Shown here piece by piece: positions 54,458-64,000 of a DNA stretch of 64,000 nt (the stretch's first letter is position 1; every line of letters starts with the position of its first letter). The position numbers and the translations under genes were made by a program. Source of the stretch: Ipomoea triloba (taxonomy: Eukaryota; Streptophyta; Magnoliopsida; Solanales; Convolvulaceae); the NCBI RefSeq assembly GCF_003576645.1, contig NC_044918.1, forward strand, positions 31,931,252 through 31,995,251, read 5' to 3'. The notes under the pieces are model-generated. The model saw nothing but the letters and a program-made list of their open reading frames with translations. It searched no databases and had not been told where the DNA came from.

Positions 54458-55878
54458 ATTTTATTTTTAGAGTGTAGATAGTTGACCCGAAAGTCAAAAT
54501 CGTGACATAAAATGGTACGACTTATTGTATCATAGAGTTAATTATGTCATGAGACTTGTAAATCATTTGCTTCTACTTAAACACATGAGTATGTGTGATG
54601 GAATGGATAAGACCCAGAATATCTATGTAAGAAGGCATGAGTTCAACATCCAATTTAAGCTTATTTATTTTTAAGCTTAATTATCAAAGATAGAGGAAGT
54701 TGTCGTGGAAGATGGGGAGCTAGTCATAGTCAAAGCAAGTCAAGTGAGGAAGTTTGGAAAGTCTAATAATATCAAGATAAAATCAAGAAAGTCTAATAAT
54801 ATCAAGATCAAATCAAGAATGCAACAAAGTCAAGAATCTCAATCTCTGAAGGTAACAAAGTCCATAATATCAAGATCTGAAGGCAACAAAGTAAAACATT
54901 GGAGGCTACAAATTTCAAAGCTCAATCAAGCCGAATTAGAAGACTGTGAGCAATTTGCAGAGGTAATTTTTCAAAAATTACCAGAGGCATTAAATGTTGT
55001 AGATCAAGTTGGCAAAAGTTATCAGATCAACGGTATGGTCATTAATTAAGAGGTATGGCCATCAGATCAAATTGGCATCACCAATCAGATCAAGTGAACG
55101 TTCAAATTTTGAATATTCACAACGGGCAAATAATTCTTTGAATTATAAAAAGCCCAAGAAGACTTAAAGACATTGAGAGCACTGACGAGACCACGGTGAA
55201 TACGATCAAACAAGAGAAAATACAAAGTGTTGAGATATTGAGCTATACACGAGAGATTCAAGTCTTAGAAAAGAAATCTTTATTTCTTGCAAAAATATCT
55301 CTATTGAGTGTAGAAAGAGGGAGAGTAGCAAGGAGTTGTGAAATCCTTGATTGAGTGTAGTTGTGTGCGAAACACTCGGGGGAACTAAGTGCAGCTTTGT
55401 GTAAGACACTTGGTTAGGGCGTAGCTTTGTGCGAGGCACTCGGGAGCTTAGCTTTGTGCTAGAAGCTCGTGTTGAGTGTAGCTTTGTGCGAGACACTCGG
55501 GAAGTGCTTGTGTAGTACTGGTGTTTCACTATTTGTATCTAGGTGAACGAGATAGTGAAATTCCCTCCTTGGAGTGAAAGGAGAAGAGTGGACTAGGAGG
55601 ATTACACCACCTTTGAACCACTATAAATCTTTGCCTCTATTTACTTTACAGCACATTACATATTTTGCATGATTGACTTACTAACCCATTTCATACTGTG
55701 TTGATTTATCTATTTGGGTTTGTGTGTTCCTACGTTCGCATGTGCTTCAAACTTTGCATACTTATTCTTTGAGCTATTTCAAGGCATTCCATCGTATTGC
55801 ATGCGACTTATCTCTTCAGTTTTACGTAACTTTTATTTATAGCACTTTACCGTTCGAATATTCTGCTGTGCATTTCAA
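54458..55878 (+). mobile_element. LTR-like sequence, left part
   Basis: Contains a TATA box (TATAAAAA, 55144-55151), a leader, then GTGTAGCTTTGTGCGAGACACT-type repeats (55355-55500) and a GGACTAGGAGGATTACACC stretch also found at 53112 in the solo LTR. It resumes after the CACTA at 59469 and ends GGGACGAACA at 59588. I cannot find its left end; it may be truncated by the GC-rich/5S-like unit. Confidence 0.5.
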
Positions 55879-55899
55879 CACTACTACAAAAATGGTCTA

Positions 55900-56410
55900 C
55901 TACGGCGGATATTTTTACAAATAGACAGCGGTTATATAAGCACCGTGTAGGTAGGCGACTTAGTAAATCAATACTTTACACGGCGGTTCTAAAGAACCGC
56001 CGGGTATATTACCTATATACAGCGGTTAAAAATCGCCGTGTAATCATAAACATACACGCCGTCTATAACAAATTTACACATTACATATATACTTTATAAG
56101 ACGGTTCTGAATAATGACCGCCGTTTAAGGTATACTTTATACGGCGGTTCTGAGTAATAACCGACGTCTATAACAAATTTATACATTACATATATACTTT
56201 ACAAGGCGGTTCTGAATAATAACTGCCGTCTACAATGTACTTTATACGGCGGTTCAGAATAATAACCGCCATACAAAACAAATTTACACATTACATATAT
56301 ACTTTATAAGGTGGTTCCGAATAATAATCGCCATATAAAACAAATTTACGCATTACATATATACTTTATAAAGTGTACTTTATACGACGATTTCGAGTAA
56401 TAACCACCGT
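55900..56410. repeat. CACTA left subterminal repeat array
   Basis: Eight or more variants of TATACGGCGGTTCTGAATAA...CCGCCGT in direct and inverted order, with an ATTTACACATTACATATATAC spacer repeated four times. These are expected binding sites for a TNPA-like protein. Confidence 0.8.
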
Positions 56411-56691
56411 CGTAAGTATTTATTAAGAATAGAAATAGATGTATATATTTCTTTAAAAATATTTTTTTTTGAAAGCTTAAAAATATTATTAATTTATTAA
56501 AATTACAATTTTTCTTACATGTGCTTAAACATTCAATTAAAGGGTACACAATAGCTCCAAACTTTATCAACAATTCAGCACATATAACTCTGAACACATA
56601 CTTAAAATTAATCAAATTAAAAAAATTTAATATTCTATATACATAAGTTTGAAAGAAATCCTACTTACATACTAAATCAGCAAACATTGTT

Positions 56692-56822
56692 TCCAATCGA
56701 CCCCAAACTAAAGAACCAGATAGCAAGAGTCGGAGCAAATGTGAAGCCAACTTTACTTGACCCAAATGGTTGTATGCTGAACAATGCACCAAGGATGACT
56801 ATCGAAGTGATAACAAGATCAT
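56692..56822 (-). pseudogene. Captured potassium transporter (HAK/KUP) exon fragment
   Basis: On the minus strand an acceptor-like TTCGTTTTGCAG is followed by a frame containing LFSIQPFGSSKVGFTFAP and LAIWFFSLGSIG. This matches my knowledge of the HAK/KUP/KT transporter segment normally written LFS(I/V)QRFGT.KVGF.FAP...WF..LG.IGIYN. It is about 43 codons. The fragment ends in a stop shortly after, and QP replaces the usual QR. It is not a functional transporter. The family call rests on recall, not a search. Confidence 0.6.
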
Positions 56823-57324
56823 CTGCAAAACGAATTAGTCTACTGTATGAGTCATACAAGATGAATACACTTCCACCAGTTCTCTTAGTGAAATTAAAAA
56901 CATACTAAAAGCTCCTAAGGTAAACTTTAACCATGAAAATCAATATATTGTAGTAGGCAATAGATTTACTACAAGATTTACTTCCAAAAACTAATGTTTT
57001 GAGTCAAGGCAAGAGAACTATGAAGCATACTCACTTGTTCCAAAATCTGGTATCTTACCCTACAGACCACTCGCAGCAGACACCACTGCAACAGAAAAGT
57101 ATCACATAGGAGACTATTACAAAGAAACTAACAAGTTCAATAATTATAGCTTAGGTAAATATTGAATGGAGAATTTACCTCCTTCTTCGAGTTAGATCTT
57201 AGGAACAAATTCATACACCTCTCAGGCAGTTAGGCTCAAGATTAAGATTACCATTAAACTACAAATATCTACAATCATTCACAAACGAAACAAGCATTAA
57301 ACCTCTTTGCGAATATTAGTTAAA

Positions 57325-57474
57325 ATGTCATCTCAATACGTTCTTGCCTTTCAGATATGCCCTCTTCACACAAGGAGAGCAATCACGGTTAGGTTGGTAA
57401 GAACATACGAAATCCCTGAAATGCATGGAGGATCAACAAGCAAAAGAAAAGAGTGTCTGTTTCATGACGAACAG
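57325..57474 (+). pseudogene. Captured replication protein A (RPA70)-like first exon
   Basis: The ATG at 57325 opens 50 codons ending exactly at a donor CAG|GTAAAT. The stretch ITVRLVRTYEIPEM...ECLFHDEQ resembles the first OB-fold (DUF223) of plant RPA70-like proteins, where a (K/R)VR(V)(V/I)R.YE.P core precedes a ..HDE(Q/E)G.(R/K)IHA strand. The next exon is not evident, so this is a single captured exon. Plant RPA70-like genes are often picked up by transposons. Moderate confidence only. Confidence 0.5.
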
Positions 57475-58131
57475 GTAAATTTACAGATTTACATATTCCT
57501 TTTTTTAGTTCATATACTTATTTACATATTCACAGATTCCTTTATTATTACTTATATTTTTTCTGTGTAAATAAATATTCATTTCAATTAAAAACTATTA
57601 TTTCAAATAAAATGGTCAACTATTTGGTTAGCAGATTGCAAAAAGAAAGCAGTCCTCTAAGTAGTATTAGTACTAATTCCATGGTGTCCCAATATACTAG
57701 TTTTAAGGATTTTATCTCTGGATCTGTTGTGATAAGTACAATTTGAGATCTCTACTAGCAAACTGTGATAAATGAATACTTAAATTTTACATTTTTTTAA
57801 ATCTCATTGTTTTAACTCTATTTACTTACCACATGGCAATATTTGCAGACTGGAGATTTTTATGTAATTCCATGTATTAATAAAATTTGAGTTCTATTTA
57901 ATAATTACTACCGATATGCAATTTCACTCCAAGCCGCACCGCACTCTGCTTCAACACAGATCAATACATAGCATTTACAGTTCATCAATTTAGGGCTACA
58001 ATATTAGCCCTAATTTGTGTGGCGACCCTAAGGCACAAAACGAACCACACTTGCAACCCCAAACAGCGATTTTGTTATACCGAAACAATGAGAGAAAACA
58101 AGAAAAAAGAAAATTGCACTGCTTACCTCAG

Positions 58132-58361
58132 TAGGAAGAACGCCGCCCGGACTGCCTCCTATTCGAAACAGAAACATCATCGATGCCCTCCTCGCAACGC
58201 CTGAGACTGTTCGATTGGTCGGGAAGACGCTTGGATACCCTCCTCTTCGACCGGCAAGAATTTGACCCAGTCCTAAGACCTCCAGAAAAAGGAGTCACCG
58301 GCATTGATGGTAGCCCGGTCGCACTCCTCTTCGACCAGTGACTATCAGTACCACAAGCCAT
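58132..58361 (-). pseudogene. Unidentified captured exon in the CACTA
   Basis: Minus-strand ATG at 58361 begins a Ser/Arg-rich 77-codon frame that stops just before a donor-like CTGAG|GTAAGC. Higher GC than its surroundings and the bordering donor suggest a captured exon, possibly the 5' exon of a host gene. I do not recognise the product. Confidence 0.35.
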
Positions 58362-59084
58362 TAGTTCGCCGAAAACACCTTCAATTAAAATTGCCCTAGG
58401 CAGAGGGTCGGAAGATGGGTAGGGTTAGGTTGTGTCTGGGTGTGTATAAAAATTTGTTTAAAAACAATAGGATAAATATTATTAGTTTAAATTTATATTT
58501 AGATTAATAATTTTTTAGTAATAATGTGTTTAAATTATCTTTAGAATCATCATTAAAAGTTTAAATTTAATTATTTGTATTATGTTAGAATAGTTCGATT
58601 TTATTTAAATTTATTATTCATTGTTTATAGAAGTATACAAATTTTGGTGAAAGTTTGGTTAACTAACCAACTCTAAGAATTTCGACTAACCGTTCTTTAA
58701 GCGAAAAATTTTTGTTCGATTATTGGTTAAATGATTTGTAAAATTTTGGTTAATAATTAATTTGTTTTTAAACTATTGAATTGACCAAACAGTTAACCAA
58801 AATGTATAGATAATTATATGGATCTTTGGACTTTATAATTTGTGATTTTATATTTGTAGTGTTTTCATGTTATTGTGTTTGTATATTTTCTTATGAATTT
58901 ATTATTATATATATTATTTTAATTAAATTTATTATTATATGTATTATTTTCAAATATATACACACACCAAAGTATATACGAAAAACATACTTTTAATATC
59001 TATATTAATAGTTATCGTTTTTTAAAACATTATCAACAATAAAGTTACTTAAATTTTATACCGTCCATCGCACGGGGCAACTAC

Positions 59085-59445
59085 TTGTGTATATATACGA
59101 CGGTTGTATAAATAATCATTGTGTATTAAGTACATATTAGACGGCGGTTATTTAAAAATCGTTGTCTATTAAGTAACATGGTATATATTAGACGGCGGTT
59201 ATTTAAAACCGCCGTCTATTAAGTGACATGGTATATATTAGACGACGGTTATTTAAAACCGTCGTCAATTAAGTGACGTGGTATATATTAGACGGCGTTT
59301 ATTTAAAAATCACCGTCTATCAAGTGACGTGGTAAATAATAGACGGCGATTTTAAAAAAGACTGTCGTCTATCTGTGACGTAGTAGACCCAAAATATATT
59401 AGATGGCGGTTATTTAAATAACTGTCGTCTATGCTGTGTCGTAAT
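59085..59445. repeat. CACTA right subterminal repeat array
   Basis: Six to seven units of the type ATATTAGACGGCGGTTATTT...CCGTCTATTAAGTGAC(A/G)TGGT, mirror-image relatives of the left array. Confidence 0.8.
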
Positions 59446-59468
59446 AGACCATTTCTATAGTAGTGCAA

Positions 59469-59588
59469 GTTGAATTTATTCACTTGGAATTATTTTTATT
59501 GAAGTGTTATAAAGTTTTAATTTGTTAGAAAAGTCTATTCACCCCCCCCCCTGGCTCTAGACCTTTCACCACCCAATCGGGACGAACA
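59469..59588 (+). mobile_element. LTR-like sequence, right end
   Basis: After the CACTA target duplicate the interrupted LTR ends AAAGTCTATTCACC(C)nCTGGCTCTAGACC...GGGACGAACA at 59588. The signature matches the ends of the LTRs at 53380 and 50163. To its right begins minus-strand copia gag. Confidence 0.6.
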
Positions 59589-60610
59589 CACTATGTTGGA
59601 CTTTGATGGTTGACCTCTTTCAAATCCTAGTCCAGTTCTGTTATTGGATGCCTTTCTACCAGAGTCTAAAATTTCGTCCAGTGTTGATGTGGTTGCCTAT
59701 CATTTTGATATTTTGCTTCAGTTCCTCCAGTTCCTTCATCAGTTTGCCTTCCCGTTCAGTTTGCCATCCCGTATCCTTATATGACTTATTAGGTCGTCCT
59801 TCATCAGAAGATCAACCATCAATCTCTTGACTTTTTCTTCATGATTCCTCAAATCTTCGATCAGATTTCTGTTGATCTTGACGAGTTGTTCCCAACTTAC
59901 CACAAGTTTTGCATACTCTTGTTCTAGTTGAGAATGTCTCTCTTCGAAGTCATCGGATGACATGTAGTCATCATCTTCTGATTCAGTCAGTTTCTCAGTT
60001 GGAGTGAAGAATGAGAACCTTAAGTTCATAGCTGTGTAGGCTTCCCAGTAGTTCTCCTACTGATTTTTTTCTCCCATCCTTGATTTTCCTGAATCGTTGT
60101 TACATTCATTCGGAACCGTTTTGGGAGTGATCGCAAAATTTTCTTCACAACCCTTGACTCAGTGAAGGGTTCTCCTAGGATTGCGATTAATCATATCTTG
60201 CACCCTACTGTGGAATTAATGATTAATGCTTCGAATTCTGACAGAACCATCAGCAATTTAAACTGTTTAACATCATCTATCCCTTCGAATCTGGTTTCTA
60301 GAATTTTCCAGGCTTTCTTTGCTTCTCGGACACTGGTGACAAGGGTGAAGACTGATTCATGGAGGGAGCCAATAATAGAATTCAGTGCTTTGTTGTTATA
60401 GTCAGATCGATTGATCCCATCCTCGGTCTAGTTGATTTCTGGCTTAAGCATTGTTGTACCATCATCATTGTTTACTCTGGGAAGTTCCCATCCGATGATC
60501 AACGTGAGCCAAACCCTAGTCCCTTGAGCTTGAAGATATATCTCCATTCTGGCTTTCCAGAACGCATAGTTGGTGTCGTCCAATTCAAGGGGTTTCATGT
60601 TGCTATCCAT
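59589..60610 (-). pseudogene. Copia gag (minus strand), decayed
   Basis: ATG at 60610 on the minus strand gives MDSNMKPLELDDTNYAFWKA, the normal N-terminus of a copia Gag. Similarity continues through stops and shifts: NYNNKALNSI-like, AWKILETRFEG, ILRSLPKRF and then an acidic segment (ESEDDDYMSSDDFEERHSQL). A coiled coil (EQLVKINRNLIEDLRNHEEK) is comparable to the SIRE-like gag at 2262. The gene is cut at 59589 by the LTR-like sequence. At least three nonsense codons; non-functional. Confidence 0.75.
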
Positions 60611-60755
60611 CTGTAGGTTAGATATCCAGAGACAAACCACACACGATCTATGCAAATTTATAACTAAAACCAGTATCACATATTTCAGTCAAGATCATCA
60701 AGATATATAGTAAAATTAGATTTCCCTACGAATCAAGTCACTTTTTAGACTTAAA

Positions 60756-60767
60756 AGCTCTGATACC
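60756..60767 (-). other. Primer-binding site of the minus-strand copia
   Basis: TGGTATCAGAGC on the minus strand, three bases after the LTR end (TTTCA at 60770). Standard initiator tRNA-Met site. Confidence 0.9.
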
Positions 60768-60769
60768 AA

Positions 60770-61720
60770 ATGAAATTCTACTTATCCTAATATCCTATAA
60801 CGACTTATTCATTTTCTGCCTAACCTATAAGAAGATTAACATTCATAAACCCTAGATCATATATCACTCAGATCATGCATCAGTATAGATAATTAAGTAC
60901 GGAATTCAAAGGTACGTAGAAACTAAACTAACATAGATATTGGTTACCTAGTTTGATACAACTTGTATCTACATCTAGGGACGACCATCAGTGCGTCTAA
61001 TCCACTATCTCCAACACCAAAAGTACAGAAGGTAAGGGATGATACAATCTCACCCAAGTGACCCTTCACAAGGTAAGTATCCAACTGACTCAGGGTATAG
61101 CAGATTGCGGAGAACGGAGATCCGTGCGTCAGAAGTCCAATGAAGTCCCCTTCTTGGAGAGCCGCTCTGTCACAGTCTGTCTCGCTGACTCACTCTATAC
61201 TGCACCACAGTTGCATGGTCTTCATGTCCACGAATTAAGCATCAGTGATTGCCTTCTCAAGTTCTTCAACTTTAAACTTCCAGAACTTGTATCTTGAGAA
61301 GACGAAGTAATCAGAGTTGATCTTTTAGTGCTTAGGGAGAGATGTTTATCTTTCAAGTCAGAATTCGTAGGTTCGCTTTCAATTCTTGAACCACTTTCCT
61401 TCTTAAATAGAACTTCGATTTAGGTAGACACAGTAATCCTTATCCTTTAATATGCTTGTAGCTGATTACGGCTACACCTTTTGAGGTGTCCACGTGATAG
61501 GAACTTTCTTTTAATCACACATCTTTGCATGTAACCGCTCTGCCAAATCAGCGAAGATAAGTCGGTGAAGTCTAAGGATACTTTCCGGACGCTTTGGCAT
61601 AAAGTCTAGTTGATCAGGTCTTCACTCTTAACACTGATAGACTCTAAACTGAAACCAAACTAATTTTCCATAATAAATCAACCAATTACATCAGTGGGGT
61701 TTAGACTTAAAACACTAACA
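60770..61720 (-). mobile_element. Copia 5' LTR (minus strand)
   Basis: 951 bases from TGTTAGTGTTTTAAG (61720) to GAATTTCA (60770), adjoining the PBS. Its first ~500 bases align with 35092-35581, the other LTR of the same element. The flanking bases TTTGC would be the target duplicate; the partner is outside the preserved sequence. Confidence 0.8.
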
Positions 61721-61729
61721 TTTGCAAAC

Positions 61730-61954
61730 AACAACAAATAATTAATTAAACCAACATGGTTGGCGTGGTGGTTCAGCACCTTGTCCCTTAAGCATGAGGT
61801 TGGGGGTTCTATCTCCACCCATGTGAATGGAGCAAACTATTTGGCCAGTCCCCTACCACTAAGTGTGCTGACAGTTGGGACGGGAGGATTAGTCATTTGG
61901 CTGTGGGCCGGAGGGACACCTTTGGGAAATACCCAAAAAAACAACAAATAATTA
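61730..61954 (+). mobile_element. tRNA-like SINE with 15-bp target duplications
   Basis: AACAACAAATAATTA flanks both sides (61730-61744, 61940-61954). The 195-base body has an A-box-like TGGCGTGGTGG (61761-61771) and B-box-like GGTTCTATCTCC (61805-61816), giving a Pol III promoter, and ends in an A-rich tail. No coding. A SINE needs LINE machinery, which is not present here. Confidence 0.8.
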
Positions 61955-63600
61955 GTGAGCCGTTACTTTAGGCACTTACTTTTCAACATGCACACGATCA
62001 AGTTGGTCTCGATACGCACGAATAACATGAACTATTACATTAGGCCATCTATGATCACACGCCCACCTATATTGCAAGTGAGCATTGTACAGTTTTACAC
62101 ATCTTGCCTTCACTTCAACTGTTCAACATATTGGTCCCATTAATATCATCACATAATATATATAAATAAATAAATCTTAATTTGCAGGAGGCATGCAAAT
62201 TAAATGTTAATTAATAAAATAATTTTAAACTTAATAATGAATATATATAATTTATGAGAACTTAATCCAATAATGATACAAATTATATAATATAAATTAA
62301 CTAAAATATAATTACCTATTTGTCAAACTTTGCCAAAAAATACGACCGTTGAAACAGTATTTTATGCTACCACCACTGAAATATCTTCCCAAAAATTCAA
62401 ACGTCTCCACCCTAAAATGAATAATCGCCATAGTCAGAAAACTTCTCATCGAAAAAATAAAATTTTAGAAAATAAAAATTAAAGGGAAAGAGTTGAAGGA
62501 GTAAAAATGGTGAAGAAGGAGATGAGATGTATTTATATAAGTTGTACAAGAAGGAGATGTATAAATACTTTACCTTTTGTTTATGACGATGAGGGAGTAT
62601 TCTGCTGAGAGAGTGAGAGAAAATGGAGTATGAGGCAGTATTGTACTATATGTATTGTGGAGCATTATACTGCTGAGAGAGAAAACAGTTTATTCTTTTG
62701 CTACTGGAAAAACCTGTAACAAAGTTGTTACTTTCTTTATGTTTATCCAACTTTTAGAACATCAATATTTTTGTCCATTGGATACCTTACATCAACAACC
62801 AAAGAATCAGCCCGGCGACATTGCCTCCTTCCGTTATGAAACGAAGAAGCATCTGCCTCCTTCCAAATTAGAAGGAGGCGACGTCTGCCTCCTTTCGTTC
62901 TGGAAGGAGGCAACAAAAGATCAAATTAAAAGATCTAACAATGGGGTAAAAGTTGCCAAGGTTTCAAGCTCACTAACCCAAATAATTTCAAAATTTTAGC
63001 CAAGTGAATATCAAGTTCGAATTATTTTATTCATGTGACCGTAGAATTTCTTAAGTTGTTCAAAGTGCTTTCTCAAGCTAAATCAAACCTACCTCCAACT
63101 ATTAATCTCACTATCTCTAGGTAGATTTAAATAATTAAAGATGCTTTAAGCTCTGTAAAGAAAAACTCCTGATTTTGTATCTCTCTATATTCGTTCAACT
63201 CACAGTATGCATTATGAGATACTAAAACATGACATTACCTCTCAGTATTATTCATGTTCATTAAATAAATTCAAAAGATGGCCAATCTTCTAAAGCATTA
63301 AGAACCATAACACAAGCTCATCATAAAACAAAATTTGTCAAAACTTGATAAACACATCAACCAAAATTCCTACATAATTCTAGCGGTTACACCGAGACCC
63401 TAGCAATGGTAAATTTAGCCATCATCATAAAATCAAAATTGAAAAATTGCTATTGAACTTGAAAAATCCATGAGACTGAGTTAAGTTTCATAAACAAAAA
63501 TACTAATACTAATAACAATAAGAAAAAGAGAACCTAGAACACCATTGCGAGAAGTCGGCGATGCCAGCACTCTACAACCTTTCTTCCTTCTACCTAGGCG
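61955..63600 (+). other. AT-rich DNA without recognisable genes
   Basis: No supported gene in about 1.6 kb. Notable only are an inverted/direct cluster of GCCTCCTTC/GAAGGAGGC words (62821-62922) and GAGAGAGTGAGAG repeats near 62600-62690. A 114-codon frame at 62655-62999 spans that cluster and has no familiar motif. Confidence 0.5.
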
Positions 63601-63725
63601 TGACAGCCGTTCGATTCCAGTTCGGTTCTGGTTCACGGTTCCATGAATCTACAAATCGGAACCTTAATATAAGGTTTCGGTTCCGATTCATGAACCGGCG
63701 GTTCCGGTTAGAACCGTCGGTTCAA
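63601..63725. repeat. Palindromic GGTTC/GAACC cluster
   Basis: Dense GGTTC(C/T)GGTTC words in both orientations, including CGGTTCCGATTCATGAACCGGCGG, ending in a T15 run. Subterminal arrays of non-autonomous hAT elements look like this, but no clear terminus or target duplicate is seen. Confidence 0.45.
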
Positions 63726-63884
63726 TTTTTTTTTTTTTTTGCTTTCTTATTGAGTATATATTAAATATATAATATGTTTTGTTATTTAGTATGTAGAAAA
63801 TATATAATATCTAATATTAATATATATGCATAATATTTATTATCTAATATCTAATATATATAAAATAAATACATACTATGTAAT

Positions 63885-64000
<116 letters not shown>

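Larger units (their letters stand above)
55876..59468. mobile_element. CACTA (En/Spm-type) element carrying gene fragments
   Basis: The element spans 55879-59465 (3587 bases). Termini are CACTACTACAAAAATGGTC and, inverted, CACTACTATAGAAATGGTC, with target duplicate CAA on both sides. Long subterminal arrays of ACGGCGGTT/AACCGCCGT words lie at both ends. The interior lacks recognisable TNPA/TNPD transposase genes. Instead it has at least two stretches resembling host genes (56692-56822, 57325-57474). It is a non-autonomous, gene-capturing CACTA. Confidence 0.85.

Noticed and set aside
55900..56410. CRISPR-like repeat array
   Set aside because: Repeats are short, degenerate, in both orientations and bounded by a CACTA terminus; this is eukaryotic subterminal repeat structure.
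57303..57600. Helitron RPA domain
   Set aside because: The stretch lies within proven CACTA ends and ends at a splice donor, so capture of a host-type exon fits better; no Helitron Rep/helicase or end motif is seen.
62655..62999. 114-codon ORF as a host gene
   Set aside because: No recognisable motif, spans inverted repeats, and no promoter or splice context supports it.

Overview
The window is plant nuclear DNA, most likely from a eudicot. It consists almost entirely of nested transposable elements: Ty1/copia SIRE-like, Ty3/gypsy chromovirus (Tekay/Del-like) and Athila-like LTR retrotransposons, hAT and CACTA DNA transposons, a foldback MITE, a tRNA-like SINE and a 5S-rRNA-like segment. I found no intact host gene. 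Every long reading frame belongs to, or was captured by, a mobile element. The species cannot be determined from what I can see.

A large part of the window is assembly redundancy. Single 'n' characters at 2256, 18629, 20413, 22431, 25786 and 29066, and a 25-n run at 9755-9779, each mark a place where the sequence restarts on something also present elsewhere in the window. The apparent tandem repeats 1-2255/3832-6086, 5550-9754/9780-13986, and the five restarts of one gypsy gag-pol between 18630 and 29364 are best read as overlapping contigs laid end to end. About 13 kb is probably duplicated in this way. Seven exact tandem duplications, each of exactly 42 bp, look like a second and smaller assembly signature.

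Layout, left to right. (1) 1-6909: 3' part of a SIRE-like copia element with gag/protease, no RT or integrase, an envelope-like ORF, a PPT and the 3' LTR. It is inserted in a hAT transposase gene. (2) 6910-12889: the minus-strand hAT transposase pseudogene, shown twice. (3) 12890-32897: a complete Tekay-like chromovirus with 3.25-kb LTRs and TSD ATTTT, inserted in the N-terminal exon of the same hAT gene. Its 5' LTR carries a 1.1-kb non-autonomous hAT, its gag is broken by another LTR, its RT active site has an Asp-to-Tyr change, and two in-frame stops separate RNase H from integrase. Each LTR holds a 145-codon ORF directly behind an intron-like 3' splice site. (4) 32898-33932: the 5' end of the hAT, which itself appears to sit in a minus-strand chromovirus-type LTR (33933-35091). 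That LTR sits in the 3' LTR of a minus-strand copia element (35092-35581) whose 5' LTR and gag are at 59589-61720. (5) 35749-39848: a solo LTR with TSD AAGGT carrying a foldback MITE. (6) 40541-53380: a solo LTR split by an Athila-like element (41255-52141, TSD AGCTG). The Athila has gag, protease and an envelope-like ORF but no RT/RNase H/integrase, and its 3' LTR is split by another solo LTR (50163-51869, TSD CTATC). (7) 54174-59588: a 5S-rRNA-like segment and an LTR-like sequence split by a 3.6-kb CACTA element (TSD CAA) that carries apparent fragments of host genes. (8) 61730-61954: a SINE with 15-bp TSDs, then about 2 kb of unrecognised AT-rich DNA ending in a TA microsatellite.

Nothing here forms a cellular pathway. 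The elements most worth following up are the LTR-embedded spliced ORF, the two pol-less elements that kept their envelope-like ORFs, the gene-capturing CACTA, and the 5S-like segment.
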